Source: Jaminaea rosea (taxonomy: Eukaryota; Basidiomycota; Exobasidiomycetes; Microstromatales). Taken from it: DNA of 64,000 nt. How positions within the stretch are numbered: position 1 is the first letter of the stretch; each line of letters starts with the position of its first letter. The notes beneath the pieces are model-generated. The model saw only the letters and a list, made by a program, of their open reading frames with translations, made no database searches and had not been told where the DNA came from. Made by a program: the position numbers and the translations under genes. Location: the NCBI RefSeq assembly GCF_003144245.1, contig NW_020289989.1:62001-126000 (forward strand), written 5' to 3'. This document shows, piece after piece, positions 30,984 through 41,729 of this stretch.

Positions 30984-31182
30984 GCTGGCAGACAGAGGGC
31001 GTGCGAGGCTCTTGATACGATTCGAGAAAGCAAATGGACGTCGGCATCGATGCAGCCAGTCGAGGGAAACGCACGCAGACGAGAGGAAGCGCGGCTGGTC
31101 CTGTGATGCGTGCGTCACTCGCGCTTCCCTTTCCGTCGTGGCCTCATACTCTGTGATCCACGCATTCATCCACCAGTCGGCC
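30984..31182. promoter_or_regulatory. 199-bp divergent promoter of the EDC3-like and PCID2-like genes
   Basis: Both start codons face outwards from this short interval, so the two promoters must overlap or be shared. Both products act in mRNA metabolism (decay and export), by family knowledge. Confidence 0.5.
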
Positions 31183-32816
31183 ATGGAGGCCTATCTAGCA
31201 TCCATCGACGCAGCATTCTCATCGTCATCTACCCCCTCGTCACATGCATTCATCTCACTCATCGTAGTCACTGCTCAGCAACACGCCGCCCTCAAAGATG
31301 ACTTTGCCGCCCATCGATCAGTGGATCAGTCGATGATCGCGCAACGCATATCGAGGAGCAACGCTACCATGACTGGCGTTTTGCTCGACAGGACAGCCTC
31401 TCTCATCGAAGCTGCCCTACAGTACGTCGCCGATGCTCCACCAATCGCCATCCTTACTGACACCAACGATCGCAGACGAGATCAATGGCTGGCAAAGGCA
31501 TCGCTCCCAGCATGGCAACAGGCTCAGGCAAAGTGGGCAACTGTATTCAAGTGAGTGTCCGGCGACGACGTCTGAGTACAGACAAAAAAGTATCACTCAT
31601 GCCAGCGGTCCACGTCGCATTGCATTGGCAGTCGATCATCTGCTCTCTTCTCCGTGTCGCCCACATCGCCGCCCGTGTGGTTCTTCCCTACCTTCCGGCT
31701 CGTATCGATGCTCTTCCTCACCCTCTGCATACGCCTCGATCGCCTCTCGTCACCCTTTGCTCAATCCCACTCACATCGTCAGCCCTACCTGACCGAATGC
31801 ACCTCCAAATTGGCTGGTCCGGTTCGAGCAGCTGGTACCGACCGTACCTCGCTGCCTGGTCATGAGACAAAGAGGAGCGCAGCAATGTGGTTGGGAAACG
31901 ACTGCTTGAGAGGCTATTTCAAGCTCAACAATCTCAAGCTGTGCGAGACGGTACTCAAGAGCGTGCGCGAGGCCAACAATCGCAACAGGGAGCATGTCAA
32001 CTCGACACTCGAGACTGCCCCGCCTTCGTCTCAATCGTCGTCTTCGACGTTCATGTCGGATGACCCGCACGAGTCAATCTACCCGCTCTCGCAGCAGGTC
32101 ACCTATCGATACTACGTCGGTCGCCTACGCATCTCCCAAGGTAGGATCCGAGACGCCTTCCACGACCTCTCTTGGGCGCTTCACTACTGCCACGCGCAGC
32201 ATGGTCATCGTCAGATCAGGAGCATCTTGCTACACCTCCTACCGTGCGCCCTCGTCCTCGGCATGCGGCCAAGCCGATTTGTCCTCTCGCTCCTGGATCA
32301 AGATGTAGCCAATCTCTACCTGCCTCTCTTCGCCTTGTACGCAAAGCCTGACATTGCCGCATTCGAGGCCACCTTGAATGTGCGTCAACGCAAGGAGAGG
32401 CTCAGGAAGCTCAACGTCTACCTCATGATACGGGACAAGAGCGCCATTGGCATGTGGCGAGGTATCGTCAAGAGGTGGTGGGTTTTGTGCCACAAGGCAG
32501 CGAAGACCGGATCAGACGAGCATTGCTGACCCCTTTTACACCACTGGCCCGCAGCCTTACCCTCACCCTCCCCAAGACGCCCTCGAATCCCAATGCGCCG
32601 CCCACGCTAGCCATGTCTCTCCTCCTCAAGGCCGTGCAACACTCCACGCAAGAGGTCAATACTGCACCTTTGTTGAGTCTGGTCGACCTCGAATGCATCG
32701 TGGCCTCGCTCATCGATCAAGGCTACATCAAGGGCTACACCTTCCACTCAAAGGGCATCGTCGTGTTTCAAAAGGGCCCCACTCTGGGCTTTCCCAGAGT
32801 GCGCGACGTCTACTGA
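31183..32816 (+). CDS. PCI-domain protein of the PCID2/Thp1/CSN12-like family
   Basis: There are three exons, 31183-31550, 31632-32477 and 32555-32816 (introns 81 and 77 bp), encoding 491 residues. The last donor could instead be at 32475, changing one residue identity locally. Family signatures are WLGNDCLRGYFKLNNLKLC, VTYRYYVGRLRISQGRI and LLHLLPCALVLGM. The C-terminal winged helix reads VDLECIVASLIDQGYIKGY then HSKGIVVFQKG. The family belongs to the TREX-2 complex (with Sac3 and Sem1), coupling transcription to mRNA export; CSN12 relatives are similar in sequence. The first intron was placed by requiring the family segment VWFFPTFRLVSML in frame. Confidence 0.85.
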
Positions 32817-32844
32817 GCGGACCCCACGCGTCACATCTGTCTAA

Positions 32845-32871
32845 GCTGCTGCTGCTGCTGCTGCTGCTGCT
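32845..32871 (+). repeat. (GCT)9 microsatellite
   Basis: This is a trinucleotide repeat just after the stop of the PCID2-like gene, probably within its 3' UTR. Confidence 0.85.
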
Positions 32872-32944
32872 CTCATCTATCGCTTGTTGTACTACTACGA
32901 CCGATTACTCAATATAGATACCATTGCTCACGCGTCGCACGCAT

Positions 32945-33758
32945 CTAGTAGGGCATCCTCCGCACTTCCTCGTCTTCTTCGACCGTCTCCCCATTGGGCA
33001 GCTGTCTGACCCTTCGTGCTCTAGCGGGGATGGGGATAGCGCCCGTCGTGGCTTCGTGACCGTATCTGCGGGCGAGGACACACGAAGGTCAGCGGTGAGG
33101 CTGGCAGCTCTCATACAGCTATACTCACGCTAGCATGCCGACGTGCGGCATGACATTCCAGTGTAGCGTAAAGTTGGCCGAATCGATTCCGCTGCGTAAG
33201 AGGACAGAGAGAGGGGATCAGCGTCGGAAATCGAGGAACTCGCTCGCCATGTCACCCCGTCCTCGCAACTCACGCCCATCTCTTGCCCACCTCGCGCAGC
33301 GCGTACTTGTTGCCCTGGCTGATCAACACCCTTGCATCCTCCCTTCTCTGCACGATGCGATCCCAGAGGACAGCTTCGTTCTTCCTGATGCCTCCTTTGC
33401 CGCGAGCTCTAGGATCCACGCTGTCCCACGAGGCTACGAGGCTGAGGAAGACTTGCTTCGTGTTCCAAGTCCACAACGCACGCCCTCCTTGGCCGGCGAG
33501 CCCGCCAGTCAAGTCGGTCGCCAAGTCGAAGCGAACCTCGACGAATTCCTGCTCCTCACGATTGGGAGACCAGCGTTGTCGTCCCAGGATCGTCTCAACG
33601 CTCGTCACAGTCAAGTTTGCGCGAGGATTGAGCGACTTGAGCGTTGATGGGGACGGATAGGTGAGAAAGGAGACGGCGGAGCAGAGGAAGAGGAGGACTG
33701 AGAGTACTAGGCCTGACCATGCTGATAGGCGTGAGGTCAACGTGTTCATCAGGACCAT
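32945..33758 (-). CDS. SPC3: Signal peptidase complex subunit 3 (SPC22/23)
   Basis: There are three exons, 33274-33758, 33129-33191 and 32945-33065 (introns 82 and 63 bp), encoding 222 residues. A second ATG at 33749 would begin MNTLTSRLSAW, matching the start of animal SPC22/23 (MNTVLSRAN), so the true start may be three codons later. One transmembrane helix lies at about residues 14-34. The lumenal domain has the hallmarks WTWNTKQVFLSLVASW, VLWDRIVQR and, across both junctions, SANFTLHWNVMPHVGML. The subunit belongs to the ER complex that removes signal peptides and is essential in yeast. The acidic C-terminal tail is longer than in relatives. Confidence 0.9.
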
Positions 33759-33926
33759 GATGGGCGGCGGCGAACAGCGTCGTGGTGAACGTGGAAGGGA
33801 CGCCAATCCAAAGCCGCCGAGCGGGGACGTGCGACTCGCTCTTGTCGTTCCGTGTTGGTTCAAGGGCCGCGGCTTCACTCGGCGCATCAACTCGAGCTCT
33901 GATGACATTGACAATTGGCACGACGG

Positions 33927-36900
33927 CTACAGCAGACCCTCGATCTCGGCCACATTGCGTCCCACTAGCTCAACAAGGGCTGTCAGAGTAGCCTGAGCCA
34001 CTTTGCCCCTCGTCCGCCTCAAATCGCACAGCATCGTCTGACCGAGGACGAGAACTCCAGCAGAAGGGCCGCCTGCTCCACTCGAAGCTGCCGCCGCTTC
34101 CATCGCCTGCCTCAGTTCCGGTATCTCTGCGTCGTCGTCTCCTTTGCTCTTGCCCTCTTTGCTGCTCGCCATCAACTCTCGTCCGCCAGCAGCCGCATCC
34201 TGCACCACCATCACCTTGCCGCCTTTGGCAATCCTCACGTCTAGCCGGTACGCCTCTGCAAAGACGACGCGATACCATGTAGCATTGAGCCACTCGACGT
34301 CCGGACTGGCTGCGTCATCGAGGGCAGCATCTCGTAGGCGGCCGAGCGTGGAGAGGATCGGTATAGTCGAGTCGAGGAGGAAGAGGAGGGCCGACCAGTC
34401 AGGAGAGGAAGAGGAGCCGTTGAGGAGGTCTTCGAGATACGACTGAATGCGCGTGTGCGGATTCGTCGAGCCATCGCTGCTGGTAAAGGCCAATCGATAG
34501 CCAGACGGCATCACTTGAGGTTGGGCAAGCATCGCTGCTCCTATCTCGCCCTCGCTGCCCGCCTCCCAGTACAACAGCGCCTCGAGCCCATGCTCTGACC
34601 CATACGCAAAGCGAGCCGATCGCACGTCATAATCGAGGAGATGAAAGCGCTGCTGCTCGCCTTTGCCCTTGTCCTTGACGCCGCATCGCTGCGTACTCAG
34701 CTGACTAGCCAACGAAGCAATCTTTGCGATGCGCTGCCAGTCCAATGCAAAGATGTCTAGGGCCTGGCCGAGGTTCCGTGTTCGAAGGCTGAGCTCTGAG
34801 CGTTTGGCGTTGAAGCGAACGCTTGCCAGCGAGCCAGCGGAGGACATATTGCTGTTGAGCCCCTGATCCCGTACCGCCTTGACCCGCTTTACATTGAAGC
34901 GCATGCGAATGACCACTTCAATGTAACAGCTTGCCGGGTTCCAGTAGTCGCCCAGCCGTACGAGAGCATTGGGCTTCAGCAGGACTTGAGCGCTCGGTCC
35001 AAAGAGTTCGATCGTACGTGCGCTCATCGATGGGATGACATCCTCTGCGCGAGTGCAGGTGGACCCGAGCAAGCCGGGCGGCGACATCGTGACGGCGGGC
35101 AGCAAGACAAAGGCAACCCCACGCATGCGAAGCTGTGTTTGCAGCTGCGACGAGATGGTCAAGGCGACGGCGTAAGAGTGGAGTCGGCCGATGTCCAGCG
35201 AAGACAACACGGCACGCGACGTGCCGTCCTTCTTCGCGCCCGCGATCTTGTCAATGTCGAGCCATTGGAGGCTATGCAGCTCCATCGCACTGCCAGTCGG
35301 GTTCGCGGTACTAGCGCCGCCGTAAAGTGCGGGCATGGCAGAGACGAGGCTTGCCCTAACGTCGGCATTCTTGATGACAAAGGCGAGGTAGTAGGTTGGG
35401 CACTGCTCGAGCGGGAGGTAGTGGATGTGCGATGGCTGCACCTCGAACTTGGTATACTCTTCCTGGTTGAGGTTGAGGGAGCGCAGTGATCGCAGGCCAA
35501 GGTAGGCCGCCTTTTGCTCCAGGTCTGATCGGATGGCGGCCGTCTGCAGGCGAAAGAGGACGTCGACCAGCGAGGCAGGGGAGCTGTTGATGAGGTCTGA
35601 TGCTTCGCGCAGTCTAGATGCTGATGAGGATTGTGAGAGCGTCGGCGCAATGACATCGGCGTCGCTGCCTCCTCCTCCCGAGCGCTGTGAGAGAGACAGC
35701 TTGCCCTTTTTGGGATCGATGCTGAGGCAGACTGTGAGGGTTGCATGCAGGTCGAGGATGAGCTCCGAGGGTGAGGACATAGAGGAGATTGTTCGACGCA
35801 GCGTACTGGCAGCGACCCTGTCCCTGAAGACGGCAATGGCCATCTCAGCATGGCGCGTGACGACGCTGAGCAGCAGCGCTTCGGCGTTGAGGTCTTGAGC
35901 GTCGACGAAGACGTCTGGGCGATCCGGCAGGGGCGCATCGTCTACCTCCCAGGTGACGGCGAGCTGCAGGTGATGTTCGCAATTCTCGCCATCCTCCGTG
36001 GCGACGGCATCCTCACCTTCCTCGTCAATCTGTCGCCCCAACTCTTCTATCGCAGTCTCCTTCTTTCGCGGCTGTACCACCAGCTTGACTCGACCACCCT
36101 TCACTGGTCCCAACGATGTCTGCCCAGATCTCGCGCCCTCCCCTGCCGGTCGCAGCCAGTAGTCGATGACAAGCGTCCTATCCTGCCAAGACCACGACAG
36201 CACTCCCTTCCACGCCAGCCTGACCAATTCTGTGACCTGAAATGCCAAGATGTCGAGCTGATACTCGAGCGCTTGTGACTGTAGAAAGTTGAAGAGGCGG
36301 ACGATGGGGCGATCCACTCTCACAGTTGCAGCTGCAGCTTCGCCTCCCTCCTCCCCCTCTGCTGCTGGCGGAGCACTTCGCGGCTCGAGGACCTGATTCG
36401 CCGTCGCTATGAATCCTTCCCTCTGCGCCTCCCATAGATCCTGCGGGAATCTGTCTTTGCCCTGCCCAGTAATGTTGTAATCGAACTGAATGGTGAGGAG
36501 ATACCATCGATCGTCCTCTTTTGCCCCCGATAGAGTGAGGGAGAGTGAAAAGAGTGAGGGGGCGGTGAGACGCACTCTCCCGTCTGAAACGTCACAGCCT
36601 GATGACTTGAGGCGCAGCGGTACTGGCTCATCGCAAGCCAGTCTGACTCGAATTGCTTCGTCAAGCTCGTGGATAATCGCGCGAGCTTGCGAATCCGTGA
36701 ATGGCTTGGGCGGTATCGAGTCCTTCTCGATGGCGGCAGGCAGCTTGCTTGGCTCTCCCTTTGCAAGCACCTCGACAGCTGTCGCGATGTCGTGATTGCG
36801 CTGCCTCGCATTGGGCAGGATGTTCCTCGTCTCTACGAGGTGATCTCTGGCATCAAGGGTCTGGTAGGTCTGCTCGTGAATCAAGCCATTGATGTTTTTG

Positions 36901-37526
36901 AGATGCTGCATATGGTTGGCTCCACGAGACCACTGTATGACGACGTAGAGCTTGATCATCTGTTTGCGCAGCTCCAGGGCAGTATCGAAGATGCGGGCTC
37001 GTCGTTCGGATGAAGGAAGAGACGACATGCTGAGCGTGGGGAGAGGAGTGTGAGGTCGCCATCCATTGTCAATGTATGCGGCGCATACTCACGTCTCGCC
37101 CAAATTGAGAAGACCATCATAGGCTTCGCTCGCTACTCTTTCGATGATGGCTGCCAATGGAATGACGCCATCCCCTTCATTGTTGAGCTCGGCCTTGAGG
37201 TCATCGATGGAAGTGGGAGGTGGAGAAGGAGTGCGAAAGAGTTGGCTATGAGAGAGGTGCTGACCTGAACCTGGGAGAGGATCTTGCACGATTGCCTTTG
37301 ACTTTGCCTGCGCTCTAGGCGACATGACCGACGACGTCGATGAAACTGCTACGACTGCCGTCTGCGCCAAAGACGATGATGGGTGGGAGGTGGTGGCAGT
37401 GCTTCCTCCATTTGCGTGAGAGTGAAGATGCTTGCCGTTTGGGGCAGCGAGGAATTTGTTCGGCGGCTGTGTATCGGTGTACTGCTCCGAGCTGGCCTGC
37501 TGGTGCGAGGCCTGCTTTGACTGCAT
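33927..37526 (-). CDS. MED14: Mediator complex subunit 14 (Rgr1)
   Basis: There are two exons, 37093-37526 and 33927-37029 (intron 63 bp), encoding 1178 residues. Splicing joins the N-terminal block (VIPLAAIIERVASEAYDGL, NLGET) to RRARIFDTALELRKQMIKLYVVIQWSR, the Med14 signature. A Ser/Gln-rich segment of about 100 residues precedes it. The long remainder (about 400-1178) matches no single motif but has the expected family length and a helical/beta mixture. Med14 is the backbone joining head, middle and tail modules of Mediator for RNA polymerase II transcription. It ends 168 bp before the SPC3 start on the same strand. Confidence 0.88.
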
Positions 37527-37782
37527 ACGAGGGTAGCAGGATGACCCCCTTTGATGTCGAAGTCGAAGGGAGAGATGAGGAGCCAAGCCGATGACGAGCA
37601 GCGGGCGAGCGGGACGAGCGGGACAGACGAAGCGGGCGGCAGTCGAGATGGACTGCAGGCAGACCAGGCAGACCAGACGGAGGCGTGTGCGTGCGTGCGT
37701 GCGTGCGTGCGTGTGACAAGGCAACTTGGAACAAGAAGATCGATCAGGTGGAAGTCAATATTACTCTCCCTTCGTCGCGGCC
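37527..37782. promoter_or_regulatory. 256-bp divergent promoter of MED14 and the Scy1-like gene
   Basis: This interval lies between divergent starts and carries a (GTGC)n/(GCGT)n microsatellite at about 37685-37715. The Scy1-like start has a favourable context (GCGGCCATGG). Confidence 0.45.
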
Positions 37783-40458
37783 ATGGACTACCTCCGCAGT
37801 GCGGCATCAGCCGTCCTTGCAAAGTCGACGAGCCCATTGCAGCACTACATCATTGGTCCACCAGTCCAGGCGCCATCCTCGTCATCTCGTACCATCTGGC
37901 AGCTCCACACGGGCACAAAGAAGGACGACGGTTCGCCCTGCTCCGTCTTTGTATTCGACGTCAACTCAGATCATAACAGTGGCAGGAGCAAGCTCACTTT
38001 AGCTCGAAATGCTCTTAAGAAGCTGCGTACTTTGCGTCACCCAGATGTCCTCAAGCTCCTCGACTCAGCAGAGACGCCCACGGCAGTCTACATCGCCGTC
38101 GAGCCCATTCGTCACCTGCAGCCCGTCCTTGACGACTGGATCAGAAATGGCGGGACAGATGAGGGCAAACAAGAGTGGATCTCGTGGGGCCTATCTCGTG
38201 TAGCAAATGCCCTCAAGTTCATCAATGCCGATGCAGGCTCAGTCCACGGAAACGTCAGGCCAGAGACCGTCTTTTTGTCCCAGGCGGGCGAGTGGAGACT
38301 GGGAGGATTTGAGCTCCTCACAGCGAAGGCAGATGTAGAAGGGGTCATCTGGAGCATGGGTGGCCTCGTGCCAGACGGTTCGGCTTTCGTCTCACCAGAA
38401 GTCCGTCAAGGAGGCTGGACAGTCTTACGAGATCAAGAGCCATCGGCCCTCGACTCCTACTCCTTTTCTCTACTAGCATTCGCAGCATTCAATGGCCTCG
38501 TTCCCGGCGCAGGGACATCGATGCCACCGCAGGGGTCGGTCCCACCGCCCCTCTTTGCAGCATTGCGCCGCATGATGGCCCCCAACCCAAAGAGCAGGAT
38601 GCCAATCGCAGCCCTCGTCGAATCGGCCAGTGCACAGGGTGGCTTTTGGAAGGAGAATCGCCTTACGCGCCTCAGTGAAAGCTTCGAGAATTTCATGCTG
38701 GCGACCGAGAGGGAGCGCAGCGAGGCCATTCGCTCCTTGCAGTCATCTTCGTCCTCTCTGCCCGTCGACTTCCTCTCGCATCGCATCCTACCCTCCCTCG
38801 TTCACGCCCTCAATCTCTCCTCCCAACCCTCCACCAACCCAAACGGCTCAACTCTGTCCAACTCCGTACACCCAGCCTCCATCTTACCCCTCGTCCTACA
38901 ATTAGGCGCTTCGCTGCCGGCAAGCGAATGGACAATCTCCGTCCTGCCACCGATCCTCAATGCCTACAAGTCACCAGATCGCTCCGTTCGCATCCTGCTA
39001 TTGGACAGCCTTACGACGTACATCGACCGCATAGACGCAAAGAAGGTTTCGGACGCCATCTGGCCCAACGTCATCACGGGATTTGCAGACTCGAGTGCAG
39101 CGATTCGAGAGGGTACGCTCAAGGCTATTCTGCCCCTCGCTCCTAAGCTCACGGATCGCATTCGCAACAACGACTTGCTGCGTCAGCTCGCAAAGACGCA
39201 GGTAGACGTCGAGGCACCGATCCGTACCAATACGACGATTCTCCTCGGCCGCCTAGCCCCTTCGCTCAACATCACGACGAGGAAGAGCGTCCTAATCCCG
39301 GCATTCTCTCGCTCTCTCAAGGACCCCTTTGTTCACGCTCGCGTGGCCGGTCTGATGGCATTGATGGCCACATCCGAGTCGTATGACAAGGACGACCTGG
39401 CACGAGGTGTCTTACCCGCCGTCTGCCCTGCTCTGGTCGACAAGGAGAAGCTGGTGCGTGACCAAGCAGAGAGAGCGATGGAAATGTTCTGGGAGCGGAT
39501 CAGGGAGGAGGTCAAAGCCATGCCGGAGAGCGTACTGCCGCCGCCCACTGCAGAGGCAGATGGAGGCTTTGCGAGCAACGTGAATGGTGCAACGAGCTTT
39601 GAAGGTGGGGCGCCAAAGGGATCGGGTCCTCGAGGCTTGGCGAGCACGGCTGGTGGAGCGGCGAGTACGCTTGCCGGCTGGGCGATGAGTGGGGCTATGA
39701 ACTACTTTGGCGATGCGCCCGTCGGGGCAGTCGGAGGCGGTGGTACCCTCGACTCGAAGCGTCCGACTCTCTTGACCGGCCAATCGACATCCAGCGGTGC
39801 ATCGACGCCCATGCGAGAGACCCCGTCTCGGTCACAGTCTGCCAGCCCGGCCAATACGGCAGCTGCAGCAGCTGCGCTCCCCTCGTCGTTCAATCTCATC
39901 GACATGGACGACGATGCAGACGACTGGACATCCTTTGCATCCGGGCCGAGCGGCAGCAGCAGCGCAAAGAAAGCGCCGCCTCCCGTCGTCCGCAAGGGGA
40001 TGCCTGGCCGTAAGACAAGCGCGCTGGGCGCTTCATCGACGCCCCGCGAGATGAGCAGTACAGGGGCGGAGCGATTGAAGATGGCCCAACCGGTAGCAGC
40101 TGGCGATGATGCAGCATGGGGAGACGACTCGTGGTCAACAGCGCCACCGACGACGAGCAAAGCAGCCGTTGCAGCCTTTGCGACTCCTGTTCCCTCGTGG
40201 GACCCTCCTAGGCCGGAAGTCACATCTGCCATGAAGCAGGTTCCGGCGGCGGCACCGTCTTGGTCGAATGACTTCCCTGACTATGATGACGACGCTGCAA
40301 CAAAAGTCGCAATGCCTGCAGCATCGACTGACAGCGGCGTGCCGCTCAGCAAAGAAGAGAAGCGCGCCCAGATGGAGAAGCAGCGCGAGGAGCGTCGAGA
40401 GCGTATGCGCAAGCTCAAGGCTAGCAAGGGGCAGAAGTTGGGTGACTCGTTGGCATAG
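37783..40458 (+). CDS. Scy1-like pseudokinase (SCYL1/Cex1 family)
   Basis: This is a single exon encoding 891 residues; ATG 37783 is the first ATG in frame. The N-terminal kinase-like domain (about 1-290) is catalytically dead: the HRD loop is replaced by HGN (His155) and the DFG by GGF. Middle HEAT-type helices (WTISVLPPILNAYKSPDRS, LLDSLTTYIDRID) run to about residue 610. A disordered Ser/Ala/Gly-rich segment follows. The C-terminus is a Lys/Arg/Glu-rich helix ending KLKASKGQKLGDSLA, as in SCYL1/Cex1. The family acts in COPI trafficking and in tRNA nuclear export or channelling. Confidence 0.9.
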   Translation: MDYLRSAASAVLAKSTSPLQHYIIGPPVQAPSSSSRTIWQLHTGTKKDDGSPCSVFVFDVNSDHNSGRSKLTLARNALKKLRTLRHPDVLKLLDSAETPTAVYIAVEPIRHLQPVLDDWIRNGGTDEGKQEWISWGLSRVANALKFINADAGSVHGNVRPETVFLSQAGEWRLGGFELLTAKADVEGVIWSMGGLVPDGSAFVSPEVRQGGWTVLRDQEPSALDSYSFSLLAFAAFNGLVPGAGTSMPPQGSVPPPLFAALRRMMAPNPKSRMPIAALVESASAQGGFWKENRLTRLSESFENFMLATERERSEAIRSLQSSSSSLPVDFLSHRILPSLVHALNLSSQPSTNPNGSTLSNSVHPASILPLVLQLGASLPASEWTISVLPPILNAYKSPDRSVRILLLDSLTTYIDRIDAKKVSDAIWPNVITGFADSSAAIREGTLKAILPLAPKLTDRIRNNDLLRQLAKTQVDVEAPIRTNTTILLGRLAPSLNITTRKSVLIPAFSRSLKDPFVHARVAGLMALMATSESYDKDDLARGVLPAVCPALVDKEKLVRDQAERAMEMFWERIREEVKAMPESVLPPPTAEADGGFASNVNGATSFEGGAPKGSGPRGLASTAGGAASTLAGWAMSGAMNYFGDAPVGAVGGGGTLDSKRPTLLTGQSTSSGASTPMRETPSRSQSASPANTAAAAAALPSSFNLIDMDDDADDWTSFASGPSGSSSAKKAPPPVVRKGMPGRKTSALGASSTPREMSSTGAERLKMAQPVAAGDDAAWGDDSWSTAPPTTSKAAVAAFATPVPSWDPPRPEVTSAMKQVPAAAPSWSNDFPDYDDDAATKVAMPAASTDSGVPLSKEEKRAQMEKQREERRERMRKLKASKGQKLGDSLA

Positions 40459-40861
40459 CGCAGCCTAAAGTAGACCTTACTGCGCAACTTGGACCCCGCT
40501 GCTCGCTGCTTTGCCTGACTATTCTATACCATATCACATTCGTTGTTTCGCTGTGGCTGAGCTGCGAGATCGGACCGTAGCGCCGAAGTCTTGATGCGTT
40601 CGGCCACTTTTGCGGACTGCCAAGCTGCGAGGCGATGCAAGGTCGGCGAGATGGGCAGGCGTGACGCCCCGCTCGCACAGCCCGCCCCCGTCTCTGTCGA
40701 GAGGCATCGGTCTGTGCGCCCACCAGGCTGCTGCTCTCTCCACATGCACCCTGTTGGCGGGGGGGCGGTGCTGGCGGCAAAGCGTACAAGGAGGCAACGT
40801 TGAGCAGGATGCTCCTTTTCGATCGTCCCGCATCCTCGCATCTCCTTTCTTGCCGACGACC
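40459..40861. other. Intergenic region
   Basis: This 403-bp spacer holds the 3' end of the Scy1-like gene and the promoter of the Q/G-rich gene. It includes a short poly-G tract at about 40758-40764. No gene was found. Confidence 0.5.
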
Positions 40862-41113
40862 ATGAACTTCCCGCAAGCAAACCCGTACGACCACAGCCAG
40901 CAGCAGCAACAGCCCCCTTACGGCGGCGGAGGGTACGGAGGTGGTGCTGGTGGCTTTAATGCTCCTCCGCCACAGAGCAGCCATCCAGGGAGCGGCTACC
41001 CTCAGCAGCAACATCAACCCTCCTACCCGCAACAGCAGCAAAGCTACTCCAGTGGTGGTAGTAGCGGCGAGGCTGGCTCTTATTACGGTGGTCAGGGAGG
41101 TCAGCAGCCTTAC

Positions 41114-41144
<31 letters not shown>

Positions 41145-41625
41145 CCCAGCAACCCCAGCAGTACGACGAGCACGGCAACCCCATCGAGGGCGGGGAGCGT
41201 GGCCTGGGTACGATGGCGATGGGTGAGTATTGAGCAGCCGCACCAGTTATGAATTCTTGGGCATTCGATTGACAGTTCCATCTTGTCTCGTTCGCGCTTC
41301 TGCAGGCGGCTTGGCAGGCTACGCAGGCAACAAGCTCACAGGCGGGCACAGCGGCGGATTCGCAGCCGCAGGCATGGGCGCCCTCCTTGCTCAGGGAGGC
41401 AAGATGATCTACGACCGCATGGAGAAGAAGAAGCACGGCAATGGAGGAGGAGGGTACTACGGTGGTGGGCATCATGGAGGAGGAGGAGGAGGTCATGGAT
41501 TCGGAGGATTCGGCAAGCGTGACTTTGATGCGGACCAGCAGGGAGGGCCCACTCCGTATGGGATGCCGCCTCAGCAGCAGCAGCAGCATGGTGGGCAAGG
41601 GGGCAGTGGTGGCTTCTTTGGCTGA
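40862..41625 (+). CDS. Gln/Gly-rich protein with central glycine-zipper segment
   Basis: There are two exons, 40862-41222 and 41306-41625 (intron 83 bp), encoding 226 residues. The first 115 residues are Gln/Pro/Tyr/Gly-rich and prion-like, with a (Gln)10 run. Across the splice junction lies MAMGGLAGYAGNKLTGG followed by GFAAAGMGALLAQGG, whose regular small-residue spacing looks like a glycine zipper able to insert in or pack at membranes. The tail is Gly/His-rich and ends PPQQQQQHGGQGG. Similar short proteins are common in fungi but without defined function. Self-association or condensate formation is inference. Confidence 0.78.
41114..41143 (+). repeat. Poly-glutamine coding repeat (10 codons)
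   Basis: One CAA followed by nine CAG codons encode (Gln)10 in the Q/G-rich protein. Confidence 0.92.
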
Positions 41626-41729
41626 GCGTCCCCACGATTGTATGCTCACGCCTTGGACCGTGATATTGCCTTTTGTGTAAATACTCGAGCATGTATAATT
41701 ACGACCGCACGATGCCAACGATGACTCAG

